Source of the DNA: Thiemannella venezuelensis
Lineage (GTDB): Bacteria > Actinomycetota > Actinomycetes > Streptosporangiales > Streptosporangiaceae
DNA: 64,000 nucleotides
NCBI RefSeq assembly: GCF_014203605.1
Contig: NZ_JACHJJ010000016.1
Coordinates: 1 to 64,000, forward strand
Direction of reading: 5' to 3'
Shown: positions 54,029 to 62,605 of the stretch, piece after piece
How positions within the stretch are numbered: position 1 is the stretch's first letter
Layout: the number at the start of each line of letters is the position of its first letter
Notes under the pieces: generated by a model
Database searches by the model: none
What the model was told of the DNA's origin: nothing
What the model saw: only the letters and a program-made list of their open reading frames with translations
Made by a program: the position numbers and the translations under genes

Positions 54029-55534
54029 TCATTTCGGTAGGACGGGCGGTTCCGTCCGTCCGAAGAGGGCGGGCAGGTCCACCAGGAGGACGTCTCCCCG
54101 GCGGCGTGCGGTCGTCATGAGGTCAGGATGAAAACCCTCAAGAGAGAAGATCGCCAGCCGGGTGGAGGTGACGTCATGGCCTTGGCCGTGGAGAGCCGCC
54201 TTCAGCCGTTCGAGCCGATCCAGGTCCGCGGGGCCGCGCCGTACGAGAGTGGCTTTCGCCTCTCCGATGAGTCCCACCGTGGCGCGGTCGGACCCCGGGG
54301 CCAAGGCGATGACGTCGATCTCGTGTTTGGCCCGCCCGCCGCGGTCGTTGACCACCGTCGAAGCGACCATCCTCGCCTCCCCGGAGATGGCGGAGCCGAC
54401 GTGGCGGCGGAGCCACTCACGTGAGCACTCCTCGAAATGGGGGCCGAGGACGCGGGAGACGAAGGTGGGCTGGGATTCGCGCCATGCCTGCGGAGACGCG
54501 CCCGTCTCGACACGGTCCCGATTGGGGACGGTGATCAGGTTGTGGAATCGGATGATGGGATCCGCGACCGTGATCACCGGGCGCCGCTTCCAGAGAGGAT
54601 CCATCGTCTGGTCGAGGTAGCCGGAGCTCGTCAGCATCTCGATCGGGCGGCTCAGGGACGTGCGGTCCCGCTCCAGGAGGCCACCGATCTTCGCCGGGCT
54701 GGTGGCTCCCGCCGCGACCGCGTTGATGATCGCATAATGGAGTGAGCTCCCGGTGAACTGCGGGTCCTCCCGGAGGAGATACTCCGCCTCGCTGCGGGAG
54801 AAGAGCGCCTGGCCGGGATTGAGGACCGTGTCCGATACCCAGGTGTCGAACTCCTGGAGGTTCCGGGGCGCGGGCTGCGAAGTCAGGTTGCGGTATCCGG
54901 GAGATCCGCCGAGTACGGCGTGCAGCCGCAGGGCGGTCGCGGGATCGTCGATCTCCCAGTGCCGTGCCGTGGTGGCCGGATCGAACGGTTGCAGGCGCAT
55001 GTCCACGACGGCCCGGCCGCGCAGCGCCTTCGTGCCTGACAGAAGGTCGTTCATCACGGACATCGCCGATCCACAGAGGATCACCCGGCCGCCGTTGTGG
55101 CCGTGACCTGTCTGGGAACGGTCGTAGAGCAGCTGGAGCAGGCCCGGCACCTCCGGAGAGTGAGCCATCCAGTAGGGCAGCTCGTCAATGATCAGCAGTC
55201 CGGGGGCGCCACGGCGCTGGACGGTCAGACTGATCGCCGTGTCGAACAGGGACTCCCAGTCGGCATCATCCCGCAAAAGGTTGGAGTTCACGCCTGCGTA
55301 CCGCGCGATGTCACCGGCGAATCGCCGCCGCGCGGTCACCGGTCCCTCTTCGGCCACGGCGGAGACGTAGAGCCCGTCCATCGCATCGGCCAGCGCCCGC
55401 AGAAGGTAACTCTTGCCGACACGCCGCCGCCCGGAGAGGACTCCCAGCCGAAGGTGCGGATCGGGGTGGGTCACGAACTCCGTGAGGGTCGACCACTCGG
55501 AGTCACGCGAGAGGACATGTGTAGGCGGGTGCAT
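54029..55534 (-). CDS. DUF234-type AAA ATPase with C-terminal nuclease-like domain
   Basis: The 501-residue protein has Walker A LSGRRRVGKSYLLRAL, Walker B GLLIIDELPYWM and a sensor in ILCGSAMSVMNDL. A winged-helix segment follows (AAGATSPAKIGGLLERDRTS, LSRPIEMLTSSGYLD). The C-terminus contains EIDVIALAPG and VGLIGEAKATLVRRG, spaced like the D...E-x-K motif of PD-(D/E)XK nucleases and of DUF234. The family is scattered through archaea and bacteria, often horizontally moved; its function is not settled and a conflict or mobile role is suspected. GGAGG lies eight bases before the ATG. Lower G+C than neighbours supports recent acquisition. Confidence 0.85.
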   Translation of the reverse strand: MHPPTHVLSRDSEWSTLTEFVTHPDPHLRLGVLSGRRRVGKSYLLRALADAMDGLYVSAVAEEGPVTARRRFAGDIARYAGVNSNLLRDDADWESLFDTAISLTVQRRGAPGLLIIDELPYWMAHSPEVPGLLQLLYDRSQTGHGHNGGRVILCGSAMSVMNDLLSGTKALRGRAVVDMRLQPFDPATTARHWEIDDPATALRLHAVLGGSPGYRNLTSQPAPRNLQEFDTWVSDTVLNPGQALFSRSEAEYLLREDPQFTGSSLHYAIINAVAAGATSPAKIGGLLERDRTSLSRPIEMLTSSGYLDQTMDPLWKRRPVITVADPIIRFHNLITVPNRDRVETGASPQAWRESQPTFVSRVLGPHFEECSREWLRRHVGSAISGEARMVASTVVNDRGGRAKHEIDVIALAPGSDRATVGLIGEAKATLVRRGPADLDRLERLKAALHGQGHDVTSTRLAIFSLEGFHPDLMTTARRRGDVLLVDLPALFGRTEPPVLPK

Positions 55535-55543
55535 GGATGCCTC

Positions 55544-55575
55544 CTATTTTGTATGCTTCCAAGCATACAAAATAG
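55544..55575. promoter_or_regulatory. 15-base-arm AT-rich palindrome upstream of the ATPase gene
   Basis: CTATTTTGTATGCTT, two bases (CC), then AAGCATACAAAATAG: a perfect inverted repeat with 15-base arms in a genome that is otherwise GC-rich. On the minus strand it ends three bases before the GGAGG ribosome-binding site of the ATPase gene, so a bound protein or an RNA stem would block expression. Most likely an operator for autoregulation; an insertion-site remnant is possible. Confidence 0.7.
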
Positions 55576-55797
55576 ATGTTGCTCATGTTAGCTTTTTAGC
55601 TCCCAGATAAGGGATCGTCTGCCCGCTGCGGATTGCTCAAAGCGGCTCCACCGGATGCCGGAGCCGAGGTTGGAGGAGAGCGGGCTCTGCAAGGGGGCGA
55701 CCGCACGTTCTCCGGGCGTGCCGCACGCATGAGGTCGCTCGGCTTCTCGTTCCGGAAGTTCTGCCGGAGTGAGGCACCGGCTGGGTACGATGGATAT

Positions 55798-55809
55798 ACC
55801 GCATGCGGT
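55798..55809 (+). promoter_or_regulatory. Palindromic operator of the VapBC-like module
   Basis: ACCGCATGCGGT is a perfect 12-base palindrome 23 bases upstream of the antitoxin start, next to AT-rich TATATATGG. VapBC operons are repressed by the toxin-antitoxin complex at such palindromes. Confidence 0.5.
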
Positions 55810-55832
55810 GTCTTTATATATGGAGGTGTCCG

Positions 55833-56099
55833 ATGACAAAGATCTTGGTTGATGTCGACGACGAAGCGCTGGAAGCCGCCCAGCGGATCTTCGGGACCAA
55901 GACGAAGAAGGACACCATCAACCTGGCGCTGACGGAAGCCGTCACCCGGGTGACCAGGCTAAAGGCCCTGGAAGAAGGGGTGAGACTCTTCTCCGGCGAG
56001 GACTTCGACTCCCTGATGGACAAGCGCAACTACCGTTCCGTCCCGGAGGGTCATGATCCGATTCCCCGGAAGGGGGTCGAGGGGCGTCAGATCGCGTGA
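55833..56099 (+). CDS. vapB: VapB-type antitoxin
   Basis: The 88-residue protein begins MTKILVDVDDEALEAAQRIF and continues GTKTKKDTINLALTEAVTRV, the ribbon-helix-helix domain of VapB antitoxins that binds DNA. Its C-terminal ~40 residues (LFSGEDFDSLMDKRNYRSVP) would wrap the toxin. GGAGGTG lies seven bases upstream of the ATG. Its stop overlaps the toxin start (GTGA), so the pair is coupled. Confidence 0.9.
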   Translation: MTKILVDVDDEALEAAQRIFGTKTKKDTINLALTEAVTRVTRLKALEEGVRLFSGEDFDSLMDKRNYRSVPEGHDPIPRKGVEGRQIA

Positions 56100-56524
56100 G
56101 CGCCTTCGGCACCCATCTCGCCGACACCTCGGCGCTGATGCGAATTTACCGGGACGCCGAGGTCCGCCGACGCTGGGCGCAGCACATAGCCGCCGGGCTC
56201 ATTGGAGTCTGCCCTGTTGTGGAGCTGGAGATGCTGCGGGCCGCCGGGGGCAGGGCGGCTCGTGATCGTGCGGCGAAAGTGCTCGGGTCGACATTCGGAT
56301 GGGTTCCCATGCCCGAGGACGTCTTCCGTCTCGCGCACGAACTTCAGGATCAGCTGGCGTCGTCCTCCGCACACCAAGGGCCAAGCGCGGTGGACCTGCT
56401 GGTGGCGGTCACGGCCCAGGCTCACGGGCTCAAGGTGCTCCACTATGACCGGGACTACGAGACAATCGCGAAGGCGGCGGGCGTCGAGATGGAATGGGTC
56501 GCCCGGCCCGGTTCGGTGAGCTGA
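56096..56524 (+). CDS. vapC: VapC-type PIN-domain toxin
   Basis: The 142-residue PIN-domain ribonuclease has acidic residues in order: Asp10 (LADTSALM), Glu43 (VVELEML), Asp100 (SAVDLLVAVTA) and Asp118/120 (LHYDRDYETIA). VapC toxins cut specific tRNAs or rRNA when free of antitoxin. All expected catalytic residues are present, so it should be active. The GTG start overlaps the antitoxin stop codon. Confidence 0.92.
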   Translation: MSAFGTHLADTSALMRIYRDAEVRRRWAQHIAAGLIGVCPVVELEMLRAAGGRAARDRAAKVLGSTFGWVPMPEDVFRLAHELQDQLASSSAHQGPSAVDLLVAVTAQAHGLKVLHYDRDYETIAKAAGVEMEWVARPGSVS

Positions 56525-56573
56525 TCTCCGGCACGGGGGCCTCAGCCTTTTCAATGCCGTGAAGAATCAAGCC

Positions 56574-56909
56574 ATGGCGACATATCTGCAGGTTCTGACG
56601 ACGGTGAAGGGCTACCGGAAGGGGACGAAGCTGGCGTGGAGCATCACAGGGGCGCGGCTTGCCGCCTGCGTGCAGGTCGTAGGCCCGATCCAGTCGGTGT
56701 ACCGGTGGGAGGGGCGGGTCAAGCAGGTGGAGGAGTGGCAGCTTCTCATCAAGACGACCGCCGAGGCCTTCCCCGCTCTGGAAGAGCACATCAAGGCGAA
56801 TCACCCGTACGACACCCCAGAGATCATCGCGACACCGATCGCCGCCGGAAGCGCCGAGTATCTGGCCTGGATCGGTAAAGAGACGAAGCGGTACGACGCT
56901 CCGTCATAG
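56574..56909 (+). CDS. cutA: CutA-family (CutA1) protein
   Basis: The 111-residue protein contains TKLAWSITGARLAACVQVVG, IQSVYRWEGRVKQVEEWQLL and HPYDTPEIIATPIAAGSAEY, the hallmark segments of CutA1. CutA1 forms very stable trimers related to PII proteins; the older link to copper tolerance is weak. ATG 56574 was chosen; GTG 56559 is an alternative. It sits between the VapBC pair and the CHAT gene. Confidence 0.92.
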   Translation: MATYLQVLTTVKGYRKGTKLAWSITGARLAACVQVVGPIQSVYRWEGRVKQVEEWQLLIKTTAEAFPALEEHIKANHPYDTPEIIATPIAAGSAEYLAWIGKETKRYDAPS

Positions 56910-57047
56910 CGGGACCGTCACAGGGAGATCCCGGGTGCCCCGCATCGCCGGCCGGTGGGCGTTCCATCACACATCGCCGATGTCCGGCGCACACTGAGTG
57001 GCGGAGACTTAACATCACGGGAAAGCCCTCCCCCCTGAGGTGATGCC

Positions 57048-60000
57048 GTGGCCGGAGAACTGCGTCTCGAGGTCCATGACTTCCGGAGCCCGGAGCGGTG
57101 GCGGTGGACGCTCCGAGATGCGGGGGGAGCGTTCCTGGCCGACCACGAGGTACGGCTCGACGCCGGTGACTGGCGCTTCACGGCCTTCTCCGATCTGGGC
57201 AGGTACCTACGCTGGAACGCCGCGCCCGACCGGCGGATCGAGGCCGAGGCGGAGCTGGTCGCGCAGGTCGGCGACTGGATCGGCGCCGAGGTGTTCGGCC
57301 CGGTCGGCCCGGCGCTCATCAAGGCCCGCCCCTCAGCGGTCCGGGTGGTCCTGCCGCCCGAGGCCCGGGTGCTCGCCTTCCGCCCGCTGGAGCTGGCGAG
57401 AGTGGACGGCACGCCGCTGGCGCTGCGCAACATCCCGCTGGTGATGTGCGACGGCGCCGCGGAACCGGGAGCCAAGGAACCGGTCGGGGAGCGGCTGCGG
57501 GTGCTGGGGCTGTTCAGCCTGCCGACCGGCGGGGGCGTGCTCAACCTGCGGCGTGAACGGCACGCGATGTCCACGCTGTTCTCCGAGCTCGGCGCGGTGC
57601 GCGGCCGGGCCGTGGAGATGCGGGTGCTGCAGTACGGGGTGACCCGCGAGAGGCTGGCCGAGATCCTGAAGGACGGCGAGGGCTGGGACGTCGTCCACGT
57701 CTCCGGGCACGGCAACCCGGGGGAGCTGCTGCTGGAACACCCGGACGGCTCGCCGGACCCGGTCCCGGCCGCGGACTTCGTCGACCTGCTGGAGCCGACC
57801 GCCGAACGGCTCAAGCTCGTCACCGTCTCCGCCTGCTCCTCCGCCGCGCTGAAGGCCGCCGACCAGCTCCGCGCCCTGGGCGTCACCCCGCCCGCCGGCT
57901 GGTCCGGGTCCGCGAGTCCCGGGCCGGTGAGTCCTGAGTCCGTAAGCGCAGAGCACGCGCTGAGCACCCTCGCCACCGACCTCGCCGACCGCCTCGACTG
58001 CGCGGTGCTGGCCATGCGCTACCCGGTCGTCGACTCCTTCGCCATCGACCTGGCCGCCGAGCTGTACGGCCTGCTCGTCGAGAAGGGCCGCCCGCTGCCC
58101 CGCGCGCTCGGCATGGCCCTGCGCGCGGTGGTCGCCGCCCCGCCCACCCTGGACTGCCCGGCCCTGTCGGTGACCACCCCGGCGCTGTTCGGCGCCCGCG
58201 CGCTGGAGCTGAAACTGACGGCCCCGGAAGGCGAGCCGGTGACGTTCCGGCCCGGGTCGCTGAAGCTGGCGGGCCTGCCGCCGCAGCCGCCCCGGTTCGT
58301 CGGCCGGACGAAGGCGATAACGGACGCGAGCGCGGCCCTGGCGCCCCGGAGCGGGGCTGCGGGGGTGCTGCTGTACGGCATGCCGGGCGCGGGCAAGACC
58401 GCCTGCGCGCTGGAGCTGGCCTACACCCACGCCGAGTCGTTCCGGATCGTGGCCTGGCACAAGGCCCCGGACGAGGGCACGGACACCACCGGTGCGTTCA
58501 CCGCGTTCCTCACGGACCTCGAGCGGAAGATCTCCGGGCTGGAGCTGGTGCACCTGGCCGAGAACGAGGAGGCGCTGCGCGCCTTCCTGCCGCTGCTGAC
58601 CGAGTTCTTCGAGCGGAATCGGGTGCTGGTGGTGCTGGACAACGCCGAGTCGCTGCTGACCTCGGACGGCGGGTGGCGGGACCGGCGGTGGGGGCCGGTG
58701 GTCGACGCGCTGACCGGGCACGGCGGCTTCTCGCGGCTGGTCGTGACGAGCCGGGTCCGGCCCGCCGCGCTGGAAGGCCGGGTGGAGCAGATCGCGATCG
58801 ACGCGCTCCCGGCGGCCGAGGCACTGCTGCTGGCCCGGGAACTGCCGGGGCTGCGGGCGCTGATGGACGGCCGGACCCGTGGGGTGGAGCCGTCGGACGC
58901 CCGCGAGCTGGCCGTACGGGCGGTGAAGATGGCACACGGGCATCCGAAGTTGCTGGAGCTGGCCGACGGTCAGGCGGCGGATTCGGGGCGGTTGCGGGGG
59001 CTGTTGGAGGCCGGGGGTGCGGCCTGGCGGGAGACGGCGGGTGGACTGCCGGAGGACTTCTTCACGGTCGTCGACCGGGCGGCGGGGGTGAGCGGGGAGG
59101 ACTACCTGCGGGTGCTGGAGCGGTGGACGCAGGTGGTGGCCGGGGGTTTGTCGGCGGCGGAGCGGGATCTGTTCGGGTTCGTGTGCTGCCTGGAAGAGGA
59201 CGACCGGCTGGGCTTCGTGTTGGAGGCGGTCTGGCCGGTGCTGTGGCGGCGGCTGGGTCGCGAGGGAGCGGTGCCGGAGCCGGAGGCCGTGCTGGGGGTG
59301 CTGGTCCGGCGAGGGCTGGCCTCGCCGGAGGCCGGCGGGCGGCTGGGGGTGCATCCGGGGGTGGCCACGGCGGGCCGGGCGGCGGCCGGGCAGGTTTTTC
59401 GGGCGGCGGTGGATGCCGAGCTGGCGGCCTTCTGGCAAGCGATCTTCGATCAGGCGGTGGAGGGCCAGGGCGGGCAGGAGCTGGGAGAGTGGGTGGTGCG
59501 GGCGGGGCTGGGGGCGGTGCCGTACCTGCTGCGGCGGCACGCGTGGGCGCAGGCGGGCTGGCTGCTGGGGCGGGTGCTGTATCGGGATGACTCGCGGGCG
59601 GTGGCCGTGGTGGCGCTGCCGGCGTTGCGGCGCATCGCCGCAGCGGTGCGCGGCGGGCCGGGAGAGGCGGGGACGGTGTTCACCCTGGCCTGGGCGCTGC
59701 AGGTGGTGGATGCGTCGGCGGCCGAGGCGCAGCTGCGCGAGCTGGCTGAGCGGGCCCGCGCCGCAGAAGACGATCGGACCGTGTCGGTGGCGCTGGGCGA
59801 GCTGGTGAAGCTGTGCCTGGGGTCGGGGCGGCTGGGTGAGGCGCTGGAGCTGGCCGAGCAGAAGATCGCGGCGTCCCGGCGGGCCGGGTGGGGGCCGTGG
59901 ACGCTGCTGGCCGATGAGGGGAGGCGGGTGCAGGTGCTGGCCGCGATGGGGAAGTCCGAGCAGGCGCTGGCCGAGGTCGAGCGGCTGTGGGAGCAGATGG

Positions 60001-60755
60001 CGGCACTACCGGCGCGCGCCGGGGCGGATGAGGTGGTGGAGGCGTGGAATGTGCGCGAGTTGCTACTGAGTGTCGGCCGGGATGCGGCGGCGCGGCTGGG
60101 GGCCTGGGAGCGGGCGCTGGCGTTCAGCGACGAGATGCTGGCCTCGATGCGGGCGCGCGGGGCGGCCGGGACGGAGATGGCGCGCTCCCGGTTCAACGAC
60201 TACTTCCCGTTGCTGCGGCTGGACCGCATCGAGCAGGCCTGGCAGCTGCTGGCCGGCTGCCGGGAGGTCTTCGAACGCCACCAGGATGGGCAGGGGCTGG
60301 GCAAGGTGCTGTCGGCGCTGGCCGATGTGGAGGATGCGCGCGGGCACGGGGATCGGGCGATCGGCCTGGAGCGCGATGCGCTGCGCTACAAGTACGCCGC
60401 ACGGGATGTGGCCGCACTGGCGGTCAGCCACCACAACCTGGGGAACTACCTGACTTGGCAGGCCGGGCAGGTGGCGGCGGGGCTGGCGCATCATCTGGCG
60501 GCCGCTCTGGTGTGTGCGGTGATCGGAGGGGAGGGACTGGAGGACTCGCTGTGGGCGGCCGAGCACGACCTCCGGCAGTTGCCCGATCCCGCCCAGGTCC
60601 CCGCCGATGTGGCGGCGCTGTGCCGCCTGGTGGAGGAAGTTCCCGGCGTTCGCCTGGCCGACCTGCTGGCCGCCCTCGCCGATCCCGGCACCCTCCGGCA
60701 CACCTACGACCAGATCATCGAAGCGGTCACGACCGCCGCCGGCTCCCCGGGCTGA
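57048..60755 (+). CDS. CHAT protease - NB-ARC ATPase - TPR protein (STAND-like effector)
   Basis: This 1235-residue protein has three modules. Residues ~1-390 carry a CHAT (caspase-like) protease domain with catalytic His221 in VVHVSGHG and Cys263 in VTVSACSSAAL. Residues ~410-760 are a P-loop NB-ARC-like ATPase: Walker A YGMPGAGKTACALEL (444-451), Walker B VLVVLDNAESLL, sensor RLVVTSRVRP. The remaining ~470 residues are helical repeats of TPR type (EAQLRELAERARAAEDDRTV, GRLGEALELAEQKIAASRRA). STAND proteins sense a trigger through the repeats, oligomerise with ATP and free the effector; a CHAT effector would cut proteins, as in abortive infection or programmed death. The trigger is unknown. 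GTG start with GAGGTGATGCC. Confidence 0.9.
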   Translation: MAGELRLEVHDFRSPERWRWTLRDAGGAFLADHEVRLDAGDWRFTAFSDLGRYLRWNAAPDRRIEAEAELVAQVGDWIGAEVFGPVGPALIKARPSAVRVVLPPEARVLAFRPLELARVDGTPLALRNIPLVMCDGAAEPGAKEPVGERLRVLGLFSLPTGGGVLNLRRERHAMSTLFSELGAVRGRAVEMRVLQYGVTRERLAEILKDGEGWDVVHVSGHGNPGELLLEHPDGSPDPVPAADFVDLLEPTAERLKLVTVSACSSAALKAADQLRALGVTPPAGWSGSASPGPVSPESVSAEHALSTLATDLADRLDCAVLAMRYPVVDSFAIDLAAELYGLLVEKGRPLPRALGMALRAVVAAPPTLDCPALSVTTPALFGARALELKLTAPEGEPVTFRPGSLKLAGLPPQPPRFVGRTKAITDASAALAPRSGAAGVLLYGMPGAGKTACALELAYTHAESFRIVAWHKAPDEGTDTTGAFTAFLTDLERKISGLELVHLAENEEALRAFLPLLTEFFERNRVLVVLDNAESLLTSDGGWRDRRWGPVVDALTGHGGFSRLVVTSRVRPAALEGRVEQIAIDALPAAEALLLARELPGLRALMDGRTRGVEPSDARELAVRAVKMAHGHPKLLELADGQAADSGRLRGLLEAGGAAWRETAGGLPEDFFTVVDRAAGVSGEDYLRVLERWTQVVAGGLSAAERDLFGFVCCLEEDDRLGFVLEAVWPVLWRRLGREGAVPEPEAVLGVLVRRGLASPEAGGRLGVHPGVATAGRAAAGQVFRAAVDAELAAFWQAIFDQAVEGQGGQELGEWVVRAGLGAVPYLLRRHAWAQAGWLLGRVLYRDDSRAVAVVALPALRRIAAAVRGGPGEAGTVFTLAWALQVVDASAAEAQLRELAERARAAEDDRTVSVALGELVKLCLGSGRLGEALELAEQKIAASRRAGWGPWTLLADEGRRVQVLAAMGKSEQALAEVERLWEQMAALPARAGADEVVEAWNVRELLLSVGRDAAARLGAWERALAFSDEMLASMRARGAAGTEMARSRFNDYFPLLRLDRIEQAWQLLAGCREVFERHQDGQGLGKVLSALADVEDARGHGDRAIGLERDALRYKYAARDVAALAVSHHNLGNYLTWQAGQVAAGLAHHLAAALVCAVIGGEGLEDSLWAAEHDLRQLPDPAQVPADVAALCRLVEEVPGVRLADLLAALADPGTLRHTYDQIIEAVTTAAGSPG
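60679..60750 (+). repeat. 72-base direct repeat, copy 1 (end of full-length CHAT gene)
   Basis: The stretch from CCGATCCCGGCACC to GGCTCCCCGG is base-for-base identical to 63465-63536. It encodes the last 24 residues of the CHAT-NB-ARC-TPR protein, up to the last codon. Confidence 0.9.
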
Positions 60756-60979
60756 TGCGATCGTTGCGTCCGTAGCCGTTCCCCGGGCCGCCCGCCGTAC
60801 GGCGGCGCCGCAAACGACCGCCCCACGTCCCGCCGTACCGGCGTCGTCAAAGGATGCGCACGTATGGCGGAAGCGGTTAGGGGGTTAACGCCCATGTCAT
60901 GTCTCGTCGTACCGGCGTCATCGCAGCAAGACCAAGGGGACGGGTGTGTAAGGGGAGAGTAGGGCCGACAGGCCGCCGG
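60756..60979. other. Intergenic region before the AbiE operon
   Basis: The 224 bases lack a gene. A repeated word appears (CGCCGTACCGGCGTC near 60830 and CGTCGTACCGGCGTCATC near 60904). The region should contain the AbiE promoter. I cannot assign -35/-10. Confidence 0.4.
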
Positions 60980-61017
60980 ATGGCACAACTGTCTCAATAA
61001 TGAGACAGTTGTGCCAT
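60980..61017 (+). promoter_or_regulatory. 17-base-arm palindrome across the AbiE start (probable AbiEi operator)
   Basis: ATGGCACAACTGTCTCA, ATAA, TGAGACAGTTGTGCCAT: a perfect inverted repeat with 17-base arms and a four-base centre. The last two bases of the right arm are the A and T of the ATG at 61016. AbiEi antitoxins repress their own operon by binding inverted repeats in the promoter, so this is the expected operator. The transcript would also fold into a strong hairpin. Confidence 0.8.
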
Positions 61018-61642
61018 GGCGATGGGGGGTAGTCTTGGGCGCCTTTCTTCTGTTGCCGAGGCGCAGCAGGGGATGATGACGACCGCCCAGGCGGAGCAGC
61101 TGGGTGTGCCCCGTCGCGATCTCGGCCGACTGGTCGCGGCCAGTGCTCTGGAACGGCTCGCCTACGGCGTCTACCGGATCGCCGGAGCGCCACGGCCCCG
61201 CTGGGAGGAGCTCCGCGCGGCCTGGCTCCAGCTCGCCCCCGCCCTTCCCGTAGACGAACGGAACGTGGACCACGGCGTGGTCTCCCATCAGAGCGCCGCC
61301 CTCGTCCATCAGCTCGGGCTGCTCGAACCACTCACCCACGAGTTCACCGTTCCGCCTCCGCGCCGGGTGCGGAGCCGTCGGACGGATGTGGTCATTCACC
61401 GGGCGGGACTCTCCCCGGATGAGGTGGAATGGGCCGATGAACTCCTGGTCACGACTCCAATCCGGACCGTGACCGATCTGTGTGGAATCCGTATCGACGG
61501 AGAGCATCTGTCGGGCGTGGTGGCCGACGCGCTGACCAGACGACTGGTCGACGAGGCGGAGCTGGCCGCCGCGCTGGAGCGGCACGCGGAGGCGTACGGA
61601 TTCGCCACCGGAAGGGAGTTCCTCACGTTTCTGAGCGGCTGA
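61016..61642 (+). CDS. abiEi: AbiEi-family type IV antitoxin
   Basis: The 208-residue protein has the AbiEi N-terminal winged-helix wording (TTAQAEQLGVPRRDLGRLVA, SALERLAYGVYRIAG), then the conserved central segment SHQSAALVHQLGLLEPLTHE and TTPIRTVTDLCGI. In AbiE systems AbiEi represses transcription and counteracts the AbiEii nucleotidyltransferase without binding it. ATG 61016 sits in the operator palindrome; a start at ATG 61073 (MMTTAQAEQLG) would leave the whole palindrome upstream. The toxin gene follows 15 bases later. Confidence 0.88.
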   Translation: MAMGGSLGRLSSVAEAQQGMMTTAQAEQLGVPRRDLGRLVAASALERLAYGVYRIAGAPRPRWEELRAAWLQLAPALPVDERNVDHGVVSHQSAALVHQLGLLEPLTHEFTVPPPRRVRSRRTDVVIHRAGLSPDEVEWADELLVTTPIRTVTDLCGIRIDGEHLSGVVADALTRRLVDEAELAAALERHAEAYGFATGREFLTFLSG

Positions 61643-61657
61643 ACAGGAGAACTCGAG

Positions 61658-62575
61658 GTGCCGGAACCACAGGAGGCGTTCCCCTACCGGAGCGCGCAGG
61701 CGTTCGGCGCCGCCATCACCGACCGGCTCAAGACGATGGCCGCCGCGTCGCCGTACACCATGAGCCAGCTCCGCAAACAGCTCGCCTACGACCGGCTGCT
61801 CGCCCGTCTGTTCTCCGACCCGGAGGGCGGCTGGATTCTCAAAGGCGGCGTCGCCATGCTCGCCCGGCTGAGCGTGGCCCGGCACTCCGCCGACGTCGAT
61901 CTGGTCGCCCGAGCGGACTCTCCGCAGGCCGGGCTGGAGGTTCTGCGCGAACACGCCGCCGCCGATCTCGGTGACTTCTTCACCTTCGTGATCGGCCGGC
62001 CCCGGCGGCTGGTCCAGGGAGTGGAAGGCGTCCGGGTCGCGGTGGAGGCACGGCTGGGGCCGCGGATGTTCGAGCGGTTCGGTGTCGACCTGGTGACCGG
62101 CGTCTTCATCACCGGAATCCCGGAGACGGCCGCACCGCTCGTGCCGATGGCGGTCCCCGGGGTCGTCCAGCCTGACTACCTGCTCTATCCCCTGGTGGAC
62201 ACTGTCGCCGACAAGGTCGCGGCGATGAGCGAGCGCAAGCAGGACCGGCCCAGCACCCGATTTCGTGATCTGGTGGACATCGTGCTGGTCGCACGGAACT
62301 GCCCGCTCCAGGCGCGGGATCTCCGTGCGGCGTTCGCCTCGGAACGGCTGCGCCGCGCGCTGCCCGAGGTCGTCGCGCTCGACGTTCCGGATGAGAAGCT
62401 CTGGCGCGCCGGGTATGCGAGCGTCGCACGCGACGCCGACGTGCCGAAGGATCTGGACGAGGCGCTCGGGATCGCGAAGGCGCTGGTGGATCCGGTGCTT
62501 GACGGCCGGGTGCGGGCGGGACGCTGGGAACCCGCCGCCATGACGTGGGGTGACGGTCCGGTACGGCTCTGCTGA
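61658..62575 (+). CDS. abiEii: AbiEii/AbiGii-family nucleotidyltransferase toxin
   Basis: The 305-residue protein has the nucleotidyltransferase motif WILKGGVAMLARLSVARHSA followed by DVDLVAR (Asp-x-Asp metal site), and the downstream KVAAMSERKQDRPSTRFRDL plus VDIVLVAR that mark AbiEii. Such enzymes add nucleotides to tRNA ends or similar targets and stop growth until antitoxin returns. The GTG start has AGGAGA about nine bases upstream. It ends just before the CHAT remnant. Confidence 0.88.
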   Translation: MPEPQEAFPYRSAQAFGAAITDRLKTMAAASPYTMSQLRKQLAYDRLLARLFSDPEGGWILKGGVAMLARLSVARHSADVDLVARADSPQAGLEVLREHAAADLGDFFTFVIGRPRRLVQGVEGVRVAVEARLGPRMFERFGVDLVTGVFITGIPETAAPLVPMAVPGVVQPDYLLYPLVDTVADKVAAMSERKQDRPSTRFRDLVDIVLVARNCPLQARDLRAAFASERLRRALPEVVALDVPDEKLWRAGYASVARDADVPKDLDEALGIAKALVDPVLDGRVRAGRWEPAAMTWGDGPVRLC

Positions 62576-62605
62576 ATGCCGATTTTTCGGAACACGGTTT
62601 TCCGG

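Noticed and set aside
55588-55839. 83-codon minus-strand frame between the ATPase and VapBC
   Set aside because: Would overlap both promoters and shows no coding character.
57333-59540. 735-codon minus-strand frame
   Set aside because: Antisense of the CHAT-NB-ARC-TPR gene; Gln/Pro/Arg-rich with no domain.
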